From contig JAJEKB010001278.1 in the NCBI GenBank assembly GCA_022393335.1, forward strand, positions 60,673 through 124,672: DNA of 64,000 bases, written 5' to 3'. Origin of the DNA: Macrotrachela quadricornifera. Taxonomy: Eukaryota; Rotifera; Eurotatoria; Philodinida; Philodinidae. The notes beneath the pieces are model-generated. The model was given only the letters and a program-made list of their open reading frames with translations. It ran no database searches and was not told the origin of the DNA. Positions 11,933-24,057 of this stretch are shown in pieces. Each line of letters opens with the position of its first letter. Positions within the stretch are counted from its first letter, which is position 1. The position numbers and the translations under genes were made by a program.

Positions 11933-14900
11933 TTAAGCAACATATTCATATATATTAGCACTGTCTGCTGATCGTTTTAAATATTCACGTTCCAATAAAC
12001 TTTCAATACGTAATTTTATTACTCCTGTCTAAAAAAAAATATAAAATTATTAATATATTCTTTATTTGAAATTATTCTTACTGATATAGGAAATTTTAAT
12101 TGTGAAAATACTTCAGATATAAGTTGAGAATGAGATAATGTTTTACGTGTTTTCATTATTCGAACAATAGCTGCATCTATTTGATAATGACGATCTTGTA
12201 CAACACGTTGCGTTGTTGAATGATTTTCTTCCGGCTAAGAAAATACAACAAGATTTATTGAAAATAAAGAACAAAAAGATTCTTTTTTTATTTAATAAAA
12301 CAAACCGTTTCTTTTAATTGAACTTGATTGATTTTTATTCGAATTAATTTATGATCAAATGATGTATTTAATATAAATCGATCAGTTGGATTTATATCTT
12401 TACTCTAATATTAAAGAAAAATGTATATATATAAAATAAATTAAATAATATAAAAAGGAAATAATTCAAGTTACTATTGGTTTTTTAGTTAATAAACGAA
12501 TTTTTCCACAAGCTAATGATTGTAGAGTTCGTTGTAATTCAGCTTCTTCTAAACAAATTTAAGAAAAAAACTACAAAATTATAATCAATGATACAAACGA
12601 ATTTTTGTTTGCTCTTGAATATCTTTATAATTAAGTTCTGTATGCTGATTAAAAAGAAGAAGAACAAGTGCTTGATAAAGTGATACATGAAATTCTTTAA
12701 TCGCCTATAAAAAAAGAATACAACAAACTATAATATTTATTTTATTATTTTCTTCTAACCTTTTCTTTAAGCCATCCTTTTAGTAAACAATGATCAAGTG
12801 TATATTGCCATTGAAGTTTACGTCCTGTATGTTTACTCAAATAAAAGCTTGTAAAAATTTCTTGTAATCGACACAACTAAAATTCATAAATATAAGAAAT
12901 AAAAGAAAAACAAATATCAAACATATATACTTCAGCTGGTAGAATAGCGCTAACTGTTGGATATGTTGGCCAAAATCCCATTGTTAATACACAAACTGAT
13001 ATACTAACATTTCCTAATGTTCCACGAGCATGCATATGCTATAATAAAATTTAATCAGATAATAATGAAATAAAATATATGGGATAATTCTTAAATAGCA
13101 TAATTAAGTTACCACTTCAATCAGAGATGTAGAATCTTCCTTCGACGCCCCCTCGCAGAAGAGGGGGAGAGGAAACTTTTGGAGTATTATATTGCGTGAA
13201 CTTCTTGATTTATTACTTTTCAAAATGGGAAATTTTGCGAATAAATTTCTCTGGAGACGCAGACTCCCTCGTTCCATGAAAGATTCTGCACCTCTGACTT
13301 CAATACAGATTAAGCTTAATCTAAGCAATTATTTTCTGTTGAAAGAAGAGGCTAGAAAGTTTTAATTGTCAAAGAAAACTGCTTCTGATGATTTAAAACT
13401 ATGAATTTTTGTTTGAAAGCACTAAGATAATCTGTAAAAGGCTCAAAAAATAAATCTGAATGGAAATGTTTGAGACGAATTTTCCAATAAAAGTTCTTTA
13501 TTTTTGAGAATAATGAGAAGATTTCTGTAAAGCCTAAAATATTAATTGGGATAGTCAACTAAAAAGAGTTTTCTACTCAAAATGAATGTCTTGTATTTCT
13601 AATTACTTGATCGAATGCTGTCATTATATCTTTTGATAATTCCATATCTTTAAACATTCCTTCAAGTTTACTTGTAAATACATTTCCACATTCTATAAAA
13701 GAATAAAAAAGAAATTTTATTTTATTTAAAAAAAGAAAAAAAATATATATATTAATTTAACCTTGTTTAAGTTTAAGTAACATAGATTTTTCTGCATCAA
13801 CTGATGCACTTTTACCAACTAATAAACGTTTAGCTAAATCTTTTTTATAAAATGCTTCAAATACATCTTTTCCATGAATAAAACGAAATAAAATAAGTAA
13901 TTTATCAAGTATTTTTTCTAATTCTTCTTCGGATGCTTCTTTATTTCCTGTACGTAATCTTGCATCGACAGCTTTTGCTAAAATTAAAAAAAAAGAAAAT
14001 ATCAATAAAAAGAAAATACAAAATAATTTTCTATTAAAACCAATTAATTCAGCTGGTTTATTTGCACGTTGATTTATAAAATATTCAAATGAATCTTTTA
14101 ATATATTTGAAAATTTTTCATTATTATGAAAACATTCATGAAGAAAATGATCTAATTTTTCTTTAAATTCAAGCAATTCATCAACCATTCTATCATCTTT
14201 ATCGGCATCAATAACCAAAGCACGACCGTGATTCTTTAAAAAAAATAATTCAATAAATAAATAAATATTTTTTTATCAAAATACTTTTATATAATTTCCA
14301 AATGCTTCACGTAATTCATTAGTACCATTAGGACCAATTCGAAGAAATAAATCATACATTAAAGCAACAGTTGTAAAACGATTTTCATCAATAAGTGTAT
14401 CAAAATTTTTTGAAAGCATTTGTTTAACATGATTTCTTATTAAATTATTTTCAACAATATGAATTAATTGAATTCTAAAAAAAAAAGTCTTTTTTTGTAT
14501 TTCTTCTTAAAAAATTTACTTTGTGGATGGATCGATATAATTTGCTATACGAACTTGTTCTTCACGAAGACGACGTTCAATATGTGCAACATATTGACTT
14601 AATTCTAATCTTTGAATTAATTGACGACCTTCATTACGATAAAGTTCTTCAGTTGATTGTAAAAATGAGGGTTCAAAATCTTTTTTGTAGATCTAAAATA
14701 TATTATCATTATTTATTATACATAAATGATATAATAGATGATCAATAATAAATTATACTGTTTGTATTTTCGAAATCTCTCCTGTATCATCCCTGCGATT
14801 GAAACACATTTTTTTTAATTGAAAGATAGCAATTGAAATTTTCTATAAAACTATACATGACTAGACTCAACAATTTTGAAAAAAGACATACAAAAAGTTG

Positions 14901-16445
14901 TAAAAGTAAACGAGTTGAACATAATAAATTATCACACTTTATATTCCAGTTTTTTCGTTGTTTTGCTCTCCAATTTATAATGAACGATTATAAAAAGATG
15001 AAATAAGAAAATAAAACAACAAATTCATATTGTACCAAACAAAAAGTGCAACTATTCAATAAGCAACCATACCTGAATAATAGAACTTTTTACGCTGCAT
15101 TTTTTTGATAAATTTTCTTTTTTTTTAATATGGCAAACTGATGAAAAAAATGGAATGTAAAGCGCGACCATTCATTATGTTCAATCCATTAGTTTTTACG
15201 ACTTTTGGATCTAGTTATATATGGTTTTATAGAGCTTCAAGTGCTATCTTTTGATAGAAATGAGATTTGATCAGAGCAATATAGGAATGCATCGATTTTA
15301 ACTTCAGTCAATTCAAATTCTTGGTTTGGAATTGATCAAGAATTGAATAAGATTGTCCTGAAATTACCTGTGAATTGACTGTAATTAAAATTGACCAGAA
15401 ATTGAACAAATCTGACTTAGAAATGATGCATCTCTGAGAGATAATAGAGAAAAATTCTCGAGAATACTAACACCATAAATCTTTGTAGACTATCAGTTAA
15501 ATTCATAACTTACATGAAGATCGATTAACATTCGAATAAGATTTTTTATTAAACTTCTATCAATTGTTTCACCTCTTCTTTCTTGTTCAATTAATTTAAG
15601 AAGACCCATAATGCATCTAAATTATACTAAGAATAACAAAATACTCTGTTATTTTGTTTTGTTTAATTCTACCGATTTGATATGGTAGAATTTTGCACTA
15701 TATAACGACGAAATAAATCCAGATTAAGTTCCCTAAAATAATAATAATAAAAAAAAGTTTTTTAAATGAATTTTGTTAAAATATATACCAAATACTAGGT
15801 ACAGCTGCATGTAAAACATAAGTTCGATCAAGAACAATAAATAATTGACGAATAAGAATCTAAAGAAAAAACATAAACAAATGTATATATTAATATAATT
15901 CATATCACGTACCGATCGTACAATATGATCATTCCAAATAGAATTAAGTAACCGTAGATAATCATTATTGTCATTTATTTCACTACAAAAACAAAAGATA
16001 TAGTTTAATAACAAACATATGTTAGATCATCTAACTTAAGTAAAGAAGGTAGAAGTGTTTGTATATGATCATTAAGTACTTTTTTTAAATTTTCATAAAG
16101 AAGATTTGATGGAGAAGAATTTGTTTCATTAGTTGATATTGTACATAAATGATCAATATGACGATAAAGTTGTTCTTCATTTGTTGGACTATTTATACCA
16201 TTTAGAATAGCTTCTAGTGCTTCTTTAAGTAAAGGCCAAATTTTATCGAAATAATCTGGTGATGGTGCAAGCGAAGAAGCTATTTTATAAAAATGGAGAA
16301 AATTAATTTAAATTTCAAAATATTTTCTTAACGAACTTTTTAAATTTTTAATTACAAGTTTTTTAGTTGTCATAGAAGAATTTTGTGATGAAAAAAATGC
16401 TGATGATGAACCATTTTGATAATGATTACGTTTATCTTTATCCAT
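11933..16445 (-). CDS. CUL4: Cullin-4, scaffold of CRL4 ubiquitin ligases
   Basis: Scaffold linking DDB1/DCAF substrate receptors to the ROC1 RING protein. The start is [12 protein letters not shown] at 16445. Cullin repeats follow in small exons, for example [21 protein letters not shown] sequence near 16250, [20 protein letters not shown], and [22 protein letters not shown] near 14600. The cullin homology region includes [71 protein letters not shown] and [16 protein letters not shown]. The winged-helix end carries [19 protein letters not shown], the neddylation site (IVRIMK lysine), and ends [24 protein letters not shown] and [10 protein letters not shown] fit CUL4 better than CUL1-3. Most introns are short; two, 13036-13603 and roughly 14693-15511, are long and contain inverted-repeat elements. 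Confidence 0.93.
13114..13304. mobile_element. hAT-like MITE with perfect 8-bp target-site duplication
   Basis: Element 13122-13296 (175 bp) in a cullin-4 intron. The ends are imperfect terminal inverted repeats: left CAGAGATGTAGAATCTT, right end on the complementary strand CAGAGGTGCAGAATCTT (15 of 17 match). It is flanked by identical ACTTCAAT copies at 13114-13121 and 13297-13304. Short CAGAG-type ends with an 8-bp duplication are the hallmark of hAT transposons. Its internal GC content exceeds that of the intron, and it has no transposase, so it must be a non-autonomous copy. Confidence 0.85.
15273..15446. repeat. Degenerate inverted-repeat element, possibly an old hAT-like MITE
   Basis: In the ~820-bp cullin-4 intron. 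The left end TAGGAATGCATCGATTTTAA (15282 on) and the right end read in reverse complement, CAGAGATGCATCATTTCTAA (15436 back), share GCATC and flanking bases, and nested arms around CAGTCAATTC lie further in. Flanks AGAGCAATA and AGAGATAATA are similar but not identical. It may be a third, older relative of the elements at 13122 and 17379. Confidence 0.35.
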
Positions 16446-16702
16446 TAATATTTTGTGATATTATTTTATAGATAATAATTTATAAATAAAAGAACATTTG
16501 TTTTTTTTCCTTGTTTTGCTTATATTTGTTTGATTTTTATAACAAATTGACTCTCACTAGCGTTAAAATAATAGACAGCTGATATATATGTATGTAAATC
16601 TTTTCTATGATTGGTTAAAAAATCTAACAATGAGATAAGATGAAGAATACGTTAAATGATTCATTGAAAAATATTTTAAGAATCTTACGAGTTATTATAT
16701 AA
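16446..16702. promoter_or_regulatory. Shared head-to-head promoter interval, CUL4 / uncharacterised gene
   Basis: 257 bp separate two divergent start codons. No specific motif is claimed. Confidence 0.4.
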
Positions 16703-18553
16703 ATGGCATTAACTTTTGAAGAAATAAGTAAAACTCTTCTTTGTCGTACACCATTACCATCTCTACTTGCTCCACCATCATCTGATCAATCAAAACGTGT
16801 ATCTAGTACACCATGGAATCAAACATTACATGATGATATATGTCGATTACAAAAAGATTCAAATATTCCTTTATTTGCTATAGCTAGTCTTCATTTACTT
16901 AATGATGATATTGGTTCATGTCATGATATTGTTGAAAAACATAGTGGACATACTATTGCTGATTTTTTACATTATTTACTCCATCGACGTGAAGGAGATT
17001 ACTGGAATGCAAAGTAAATATCAATGGATGATTCCACTGCGTATATAATAATTGATATATGGGTTTTTCTAAATCGATTCTCATATTTCCAAGAACATGC
17101 AATAAGACATTGGCGAAAGAAAAATTTAAATGCTTTTACTTTATTTTGATTAAATGATCTGATATTTTCATGATTGATAAAGGAGTATTCGTAGCTCATA
17201 TACATAAGAGAAACATTATTAAAATTGTTTTGAAGCATTCACAACCAACATGAATAAAGACATTGTAAGTTTTTAGAAGTTATAAAAAACCAATATTACA
17301 GTCTTGTCAACAAATTCTTACTACTTTTGACTGAAATTTTCATAATACATTGAGCGACAAAACATTACTAAGATGTAGCAGAGATGTGCATCGCGGCAGC
17401 GGTAGGTTTTTTAGCAAGAAATTTGAAAAATTCATGAATTTACATAGAAACTTGACATTTATGCGTGCTATATACGATAGGACTTAACGAATCTGGTCGA
17501 TTAGCAGCAGTAGTACCAGTTTAAACCAGTCACATTCTTGAAAATCAACATCTTTTTTTGAATATCATAGTGGCAGTGGCATACACTCCGCCGCGATGGA
17601 CATCTCTGATATGCAGAATTAATGGAAAAAATTGTACAATGTTTACTCTCAGTTAAAAGAAGAAATCTATTGTTTTTCTCATAGTTCATGAAAGATTGAT
17701 TTGTTTTTTGTTAAAATAAGGTATAATTTCTTCAAAGTAATTCTTGATAACGTTTCTCTTTCGCATATGATTTATGAATACTTTTTTATCACCGATAGAA
17801 ATGTCTGTCCGATTGATTAAAATAAAGCGAAGATATTCAAATTTCTCCTTAATGACTTTCCGGACATCCTATATTCTATATAATATTTCTCGGGAGAATA
17901 TCAAATGGGAATTTTTTCAGCACGAAAAGATTAATATAGATGATCTTATCATAGTATATATACTACTTATAGTTTGTTTATTGATAATAAACTTTTTATA
18001 CTCAAAAGATCCGCCTTTCTAATAGTCTTTCAACAAGTATTATATGTAAATATCTAATGTTGTATTACTTAAAAGTATATTTTTCTGTGATGTTGTGATC
18101 TTTTCAATGTAAGAGTTTATAACAAATCTTTTGTCACTATATCTAGTAAATCAACTATGCTCTATATATGAATATCGATTTAGAGAAAGTCATGTATAAC
18201 GTGTTACATATATTCTGTAATCATTTTAATCTAAAAAAGTCAATAGAATCTTGTTTAATTATAAAGTTATTTTTTCTTTCATTCTTTCTCGTTGTAGATG
18301 GTGGGTTCGTCAATTGAAAAGTCAAGAATTTAAATCTGTTTATCTATCAGAAAAATATAATTCATTCAGTAATCAAAAAAACTTAAATAATTTATCAAGT
18401 AATGCACAATTATCTGAAGCACAAAAACGTGCACAAGCATTTGTTGATCGATGTGAACAAATCGAAAGAGAAAATAATGAAGAAGAAAAAAAACATCTAA
18501 AACAAATGCAATGGGACGAATTGAAAACTGTATTTGAATTTACTCAAAGATAA
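16703..18553 (+). CDS. Conserved protein of unknown function
   Basis: Two exons, 16703-17013 and 18298-18553, join in frame (AA|A for Lys) to give 188 residues. Exon 1 holds a helical segment (IPLFAIASLHLLNDDIGSCHDIVE) and a HRREGDYWNAK motif which, with the following WWVRQL across the splice, forms HRREGDYWNAKWWVRQL. That resembles a conserved 'HRREPDY-NAKYWFRRV' block in uncharacterised proteins of bacteria, fungi and plants. The C-terminal third is a charged predicted helix (QKRAQAFVDRCEQIERENNEEEKK). No signal peptide or membrane segment is seen. The single intron is 1,284 bp and contains a hAT-like MITE. The function is not known to me; the reading frame is well supported because the motif is rebuilt precisely across the intron. 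Confidence 0.75.
17371..17616. mobile_element. hAT-like MITE in intron
   Basis: Element 17379-17608 (230 bp). The left end CAGAGATGTGCATCGCGG matches the reverse complement of the right end, CAGAGATGTCCATCGCGG, at 17 of 18 bases. The flanking octamers AGATGTAG (17371-17378) and ATATGCAG (17609-17616) match at 6 of 8, consistent with an aged 8-bp target duplication. It begins with the same CAGAGATGT as the cullin-4 element but has a different interior. Confidence 0.75.
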
Positions 18554-18808
18554 TTCTTATCTTTTGTTTTTCATTTAAAATGATTTCTTTTTTAATCAAG
18601 CTGAATTATTTTGATAAAGAGTTAAATTTTAATATTTATTTTACAATCAAATTTTAATAGTCAAGAATATCATTTGATTTTTTAAAATTATGAGTTTATT
18701 TTAAGATAATTAGATAAGAAAAATATTAATCAAATATTAACATTTTTATTGATTAAATCTATCATTTATATTTTACAAAAAAAAAACAAATTAAATAAAT
18801 AGACAAAA

Positions 18809-21800
18809 TTAAGATTCTATTGATAGTTTAGATGTAAAATCATGATTGTATTTTCGAAATGAAAAACAAATTTCATCAGTTGAGAATGGTGTCCATGTTT
18901 CAGTTAATTTTTCATCAAGTAATATAGCAAGAATATCTAGTTGACTATTAATTTTTGCTCCTGATTCTTGTTTAATCAAATTCATAATTAATTTTCTTCG
19001 TTCATTTGTTATTTCTATATTATGAAAATTGTATGGTGGAAGTAAACGATAAAATAAAAGTGGATAAACAGATAATTCATATAATTCTAAAAAATTTTCT
19101 TTTTGTTTTTGAAATGTTAAATTTTTCTGTCGATGATATAATCGTTGTAATATATAAATAAGTTCAGGTTGTTCAAGTGCTTGATTAAATGTACTAAGAA
19201 ATATTGAATGAAGTGGTTTTGCTGATAAATTATATTCATGATAACGTTTTAATAATTGATAAGCAAGTTCATTTCGATAAAAAACAAGTATTTGTACTAA
19301 ATTTATTGGTATGATCATCGATGCTAATGGTAAATTATCATAGTCTGTATCAGTAGATGATTCAATGGATTCTAATGAAAATTTAATACGTGCTTGTTTA
19401 TAACGATCAATTATTTTTGATAAACCATGTGAATGATATGATTTATATTGAGAATTTAAAAAAATATTTGATTCATCAAAATTTCCACCATGTAAAAGTT
19501 TATTATAAGATTTTGTATTCGTCATTCCTGATAACTGATCATCATTAAATAAAATCTTTGTCCAACCACAACATATTTCACATTCTTCATTAGATATTTT
19601 TGATTTACATAATAATGATAATTCAATAAGTAAATATATATCTTTATGTCGATCATATTCATCTGAACGTATAAGTAATTGAGATTGTTCATCAATAAAT
19701 GAATACTGATCATTTTTTGAAAAGCTCCAATCTTCAGTTAAATCATGTTGATTAGTACTACCTGATAATTTTGCTCGTATTGAATGTATATTAGAAATTA
19801 TTTTAAAACCATCATATAGACATACACGAATACAACGATTAACTACATCAATCTAAATAAATTCAAAAAATAAGAAATTATTTTAAAAAAAAATTTTTTA
19901 GTAGATTATAATATACTTGTTCACTTGTAATTTTTGGTAGTTTCAAACATTTTTTAATTTTAAGAATTTTTTGATAATATGCTTCTTGACTGCATATTTG
20001 ATCAGTATTATATTGCCAATGAAGATCAGCTAACGCTAAATTCGATTCCGTCATTTTAGGTTTAAGAAAATTATATAATTTATAATGATATTGTTGAGTC
20101 AATGGTCCCAAAATGGATGCAGTAAAACCTGATGGAATATCTTTATTCTTTTTAAATACATCAATAAGTGTTAATGCTGATGCAGCTGCTTTAATTGGAC
20201 GTCGTAATCCTTGTTCGGATATCTTAGATTGTAGTTTAACATGATTGATTGGTACCATGCCTTGTTGTTGTGTCTGAAGATTTTTGAATAACCACCAATC
20301 ATCAGGTTTTTGTTCAATAAGTATTAATATATCATCTTTATTTATTGTTAAATCACCAGTTTGAAGAGCTTTGAAATCGTATAAAACACAAAATTGTGTT
20401 CCGGGTGAATATTCTCCCATTCGAAGTTCTTGTACACGTTCATTTACTATAGCTAATTCATCTTCTTCTGCTTGATCATAATTATATAAAGGTTCTGTTT
20501 CTTGTTCACTATCATTGTGTAATCTTGTTAATTCATCGTCTTCTTCGTCAGCATTAGTATCAGAGTATGAATCATCTGTTTCGTCATCAGATTGTTTTTG
20601 TACGGGAATTGCTGTACGTTGTTGTGAACTTGCTGTTTTTTTATGTGATATTGAGGTTGAAAATGATTCAGTAGTAGTTTTTCTTGATATTGGTGAAGAT
20701 GATGATGTTAAATGCATTTTGGGTATTGGTGGTTTTTTACTGGTATCGGTTGGTGTTGATGTTCGTAACTGATGATTATTATTCTTAGGGTATTTTACAT
20801 GATCATCTAATAAGATTTTATTATGCAGTTCATTTCTTAATGCATGATTATCATTCATATGATCTTCATCATCATCATCCTCCTCCTCCTCCTCATCATC
20901 ATCATCATCATCATCATTATCATCATCATCATCTTGGTCATCGTCATCTTCATTATCGTCAACTTCTTCCTCATCATTTTCAGCTTTACTATCTTCACTC
21001 TCATTGTTGGAAATATCTAATTTTTTCGTGAATTGAGTTGAACTTTCCAATTCTGTAACGACAAATACTCTTAATAATTATAGAAAAATATTAGTAAGAT
21101 TTTACTTTGTGTTTTATTGACGATAACATTCTCATGTCCATGTTTGTCGTCTTCATCTTCATTATCCGTACTCTCATCATTGGAACTATCTACTTTTTTC
21201 GTGAATTGAGATGAACTTTGCACTTCTATATAATGACAAATATTCTTAAAAATTATAGAAAAAATATTAAAAAGATTTTACTTTGTGTTCTATTGGTAAT
21301 AACATTCTTCTTTTCATCTGTTTTTTTTTCATCTATATCACTTTCTTCTTCATCCGTTTCCTCTTCATCACTTGTGGTTTCATCTTCAGAGTTCGATGAT
21401 GGCGGCGTTCTTCTTATTGTTGTAGTAGATGATGTTGGTTTTTTTTTATTACCCAATGAAAGTTTACGTATAAATCCTCTTATTCCTTTTGTGTTTTCAT
21501 TCTCAGTTGATACAGTCGGAGCGATAACAGATGGAGCATTGACATCAGTCGATGATGGTATATTTCCAGTCACTTTTTCAAGTTGTTTATCAACTTGATG
21601 TAGTCTATTGAAAAGATTTGATAAAGTTTTCAATGCATTTTGTTTTGTTTTATCAAACGTTTTTGTAGGTACAGTTGGATCAGATTTCTCTGTCATTAAA
21701 TTCAATTGATTTCGAAGATCAATTATACGTTCAGTTAGATTTTTAATTTGTATTCGACCTTCAACAGCACGGTCACGATTGGTATTTGCTTTCTTATGTC

Positions 21801-21900
21801 CAGTATCAATTTGTTCCAATGTCTTTAAATTATTTTCTACATCAAGTTTTGCTTGATCAATTTCGTTTAATAGTTGTTGCATTGTTTTAACTGATGCCAT
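18809..21900 (-). CDS. NPHP1: Nephrocystin-1 (ciliary transition zone / junction adaptor)
   Basis: Scaffold of the ciliary transition zone that binds nephrocystin-4 and p130Cas. The start is MASVKTMQQLLNEIDQAKLD at 21900. The N-terminus is a predicted coiled coil (to about residue 110), then a Ser/Glu-rich linker. An SH3 domain follows, with FCVLYDFKALQTGDLTINK, DDWWLFKN and GMVPINHVKL (about 20400-20230). The C-terminal nephrocystin homology region begins SGFTASILGPL and runs through the last exon to KLSIES at 18809. About 970 residues, longer than the ~730 of vertebrates; the excess is the acidic linker, including a long Asp/Glu tract encoded at 20855-20960. The linker also contains a duplicated ~40-residue exon with SSxQFTKKxDxSNxES in both copies. 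Seen: coiled coil, acidic region, SH3 and conserved C-terminal domain in the family order. It is tail to tail with the preceding gene (255 bp apart). Confidence 0.9.
20855..20960 (-). repeat. Triplet tract encoding poly-Asp/Glu in NPHP1
   Basis: Plus strand reads ATC/TCC/TCA triplets; the minus strand encodes an almost unbroken run of Asp and Glu in the linker before the SH3 domain. A low-complexity tract, likely to vary in length. Confidence 0.85.
21031..21310 (-). repeat. Tandem intron-plus-exon duplication inside NPHP1
   Basis: The segment from GAATTGAGTTGAACTTTCCA (near 21030) recurs about 173 bp away as GAATTGAGATGAACTTTGCA (near 21204). The similarity runs on through the intron (TTAT-AGAAAAA-TATTA...GATTTTACTTTGTGTT) and into the neighbouring exon (AATAACATTCT...). 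Both copies keep frame and splice sites. Confidence 0.8.
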
Positions 21901-24057
21901 TGCTGCTAGTATTGCTAATAGTTATGATACGAATACTCGTAAAATAGTTGGTGATATTTATTTATCACTAGGTGACATCTTCAAACAGATTTATCTATAG
22001 TGAATATGAATCAGTGTAACCGTATCAACCATGGTTGAAACTAAGTAGTTTAGTAGCCATTAGAAAATGTATTGAAGTAGTCAATGATAATAGTGGCATC
22101 TGTTGATGATTAATTAATTTTTAGCTTACAGAAATTAGAATATATATATACATTTGTTTGACAAACAGACAAAGCTTTCTATTATTATTATTATTTTGAA
22201 GTTACTAAAGCGACATTTCAATATGTACAAAAAGATTTACTTAAAATATATTCTTAGTATTATTAACAAAATTGACATTAAATACATTGAAATTTGAGCT
22301 TCGTTTTTCTTTTTTGTTATTATTAAAGTCAATGCTAATGTTTTATTTTACCAACGTCATTCATTGAATTATTTTATTCAATTTAGTGATTGCACATGTT
22401 GCAGATATATTATTATTTGTCCTATTATATGAGTCTTAGTCTCATAAGCATACGTGTGAAAATAATTCAGGAAGATAATGTTTACTTTAAACATTTCTTT
22501 TATATGCATATATGCTTATATGATAGAGTGTAAAATGACTTCCATAAGCAGATTTTACTTTTTCAAAGTAAATAATTTTTGTTAAATAGATTAACTATCC
22601 ATTATATACTACCGAATTTCAACTAAAAAAGACATCTTTTTATATTAACTAATATATTCATCGATTTATACTGTATACAAAAAAAAAAAATAATTGAAAG
22701 AATCAATATCATCATCATTTATTCTTGTTCTGTTTTAAATGTACAAATCTAATTTTATCCAATTCAATCTTTTATATCGATGTCATTGATAGTACATTTC
22801 ATTTTTCTTTAATACAATGTCAATCAACAAATATTTACTGTTTTACTACTAAGACTAAATTTTTGTTGCTACAACTCATTTAAACATTCATTTATTAATG
22901 TAGGCGGGACAGAACATTATTCGTCGATAAGTAATATTGGTCCAACAGGAGAAATGCGATACATTACTAGTCTTTATTCGTCTTTCTTTTGTGATTAAAT
23001 TTAAAGAAAAAAAAAGAAATGATAGGCATCATCATAAAATTTTTTTTTTTTATTTCGTTTTCTCATTTGAGGCTTGAGATGGGTGAGTGATGTCACGGAC
23101 AAACGGAAGCAAAAATGAAAAATAGATTCTCATAAAATAAGAGAAAAAGAGAGATGTAATGATCAAATTACGAAAGGACAACAATACTCTCACATAACGA
23201 ATGATGTGATGGTAAGTAGAGTGATCACGATAACAAAACGAAGGTGTGCAGATGGTTGATGATCTGAAAGAAAAGAAAAGGGAACAAAAAAAACTGTACT
23301 TTAGCAAAGAGGATGATGACGTGCTTTTTACTTTAATATAAAGAATAAAATTGAGAGTGGAAGGATCAACATTAGAAATAAAAGAGAGATTTGTTAAAAA
23401 AAAAATTCTCAATTAATCATTGTGTAATCATGTCTACTTGTTTGTCTATGTAAAAAAAAAACCTATTTAATTTTATTCGAAGTATTGTTTTCAAATAAGT
23501 ATTTTATTTTTTTTCTTTTCGTTATTTTTTTTCATTTTAAGACATCAATCGACCTTCATACAGCTATATATTTATATCGTACAACATGTTAAGCTTCTAT
23601 TTGAACATTACTAGTATCATTTTGCATGAATATCATGAAGCCGATTTCGATAGGTGTTTATATTGATTAATTTACATCTTCTTGTTCGTTGTCGCGAGAC
23701 GATTAGGTTGATAGATATATGTATAGCTTCTTTTCTGTCTCTTTCGTCTTCTTTTTCTTTTTTTTTTTTTTAAAGTATTCATCTCATACTGAATAGACAG
23801 ACTGATGCGTATTTACTTGAAGCTTAAATGAACACGTGCTGATGCTGGTGTTGTTGTCGCAGAGAGACGACACAGAGAGGTGATTATTGCATCTTTTCGT
23901 TCAAATAATGAACAATACATACATCGGTCAACGATAAGCAAGTGCCAATATACGTAGGATGATTATAGTTTACTCTGTTTCTCTGTCTCTATTGATAATT
24001 ATACATGTTGATAGATAGATGATTAGATTTTTATTGATGATTTTGTCTATGTTCTAG
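21901..24057. other. Intergenic region between NPHP1 and ABCA starts
   Basis: 2.2 kb between divergent genes. It holds AT-rich sequence with T-tracts and short repeats such as ATT triplets near 22180, but no convincing exon. The TTCTAG directly before the ABCA ATG at 24058 looks like a splice acceptor, so a 5' non-coding exon of ABCA may lie in this region (for example upstream of about 24000). Confidence 0.45.

Noticed and set aside
13104..13558. Two minus-strand open frames within the cullin-4 intron
   Set aside because: The first spans the MITE itself and the second is intronic; neither extends the cullin frame or resembles a transposase.
14766..14798. Possible cullin-4 microexon ([11 protein letters not shown])
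   Set aside because: Cullin homology joins directly from MLIDLH to [10 protein letters not shown] without it; an insertion there is not expected in the family.
20515..21031. Plus-strand frames rich in His and Ser opposite NPHP1
   Set aside because: They are the complement of the acidic Asp/Glu repeat in the NPHP1 exon.
22904..22999. Possible terminal exon on the plus strand (GTEHYSSISNIGPTGEM...) after an AG
   Set aside because: It reads like coding sequence, but no upstream partner exon on the plus strand and no family match was recognised.
23050..23412. 120-codon minus-strand frame upstream of ABCA
   Set aside because: Composition reflects the T-rich complement of purine-rich DNA; no domain or splice context.
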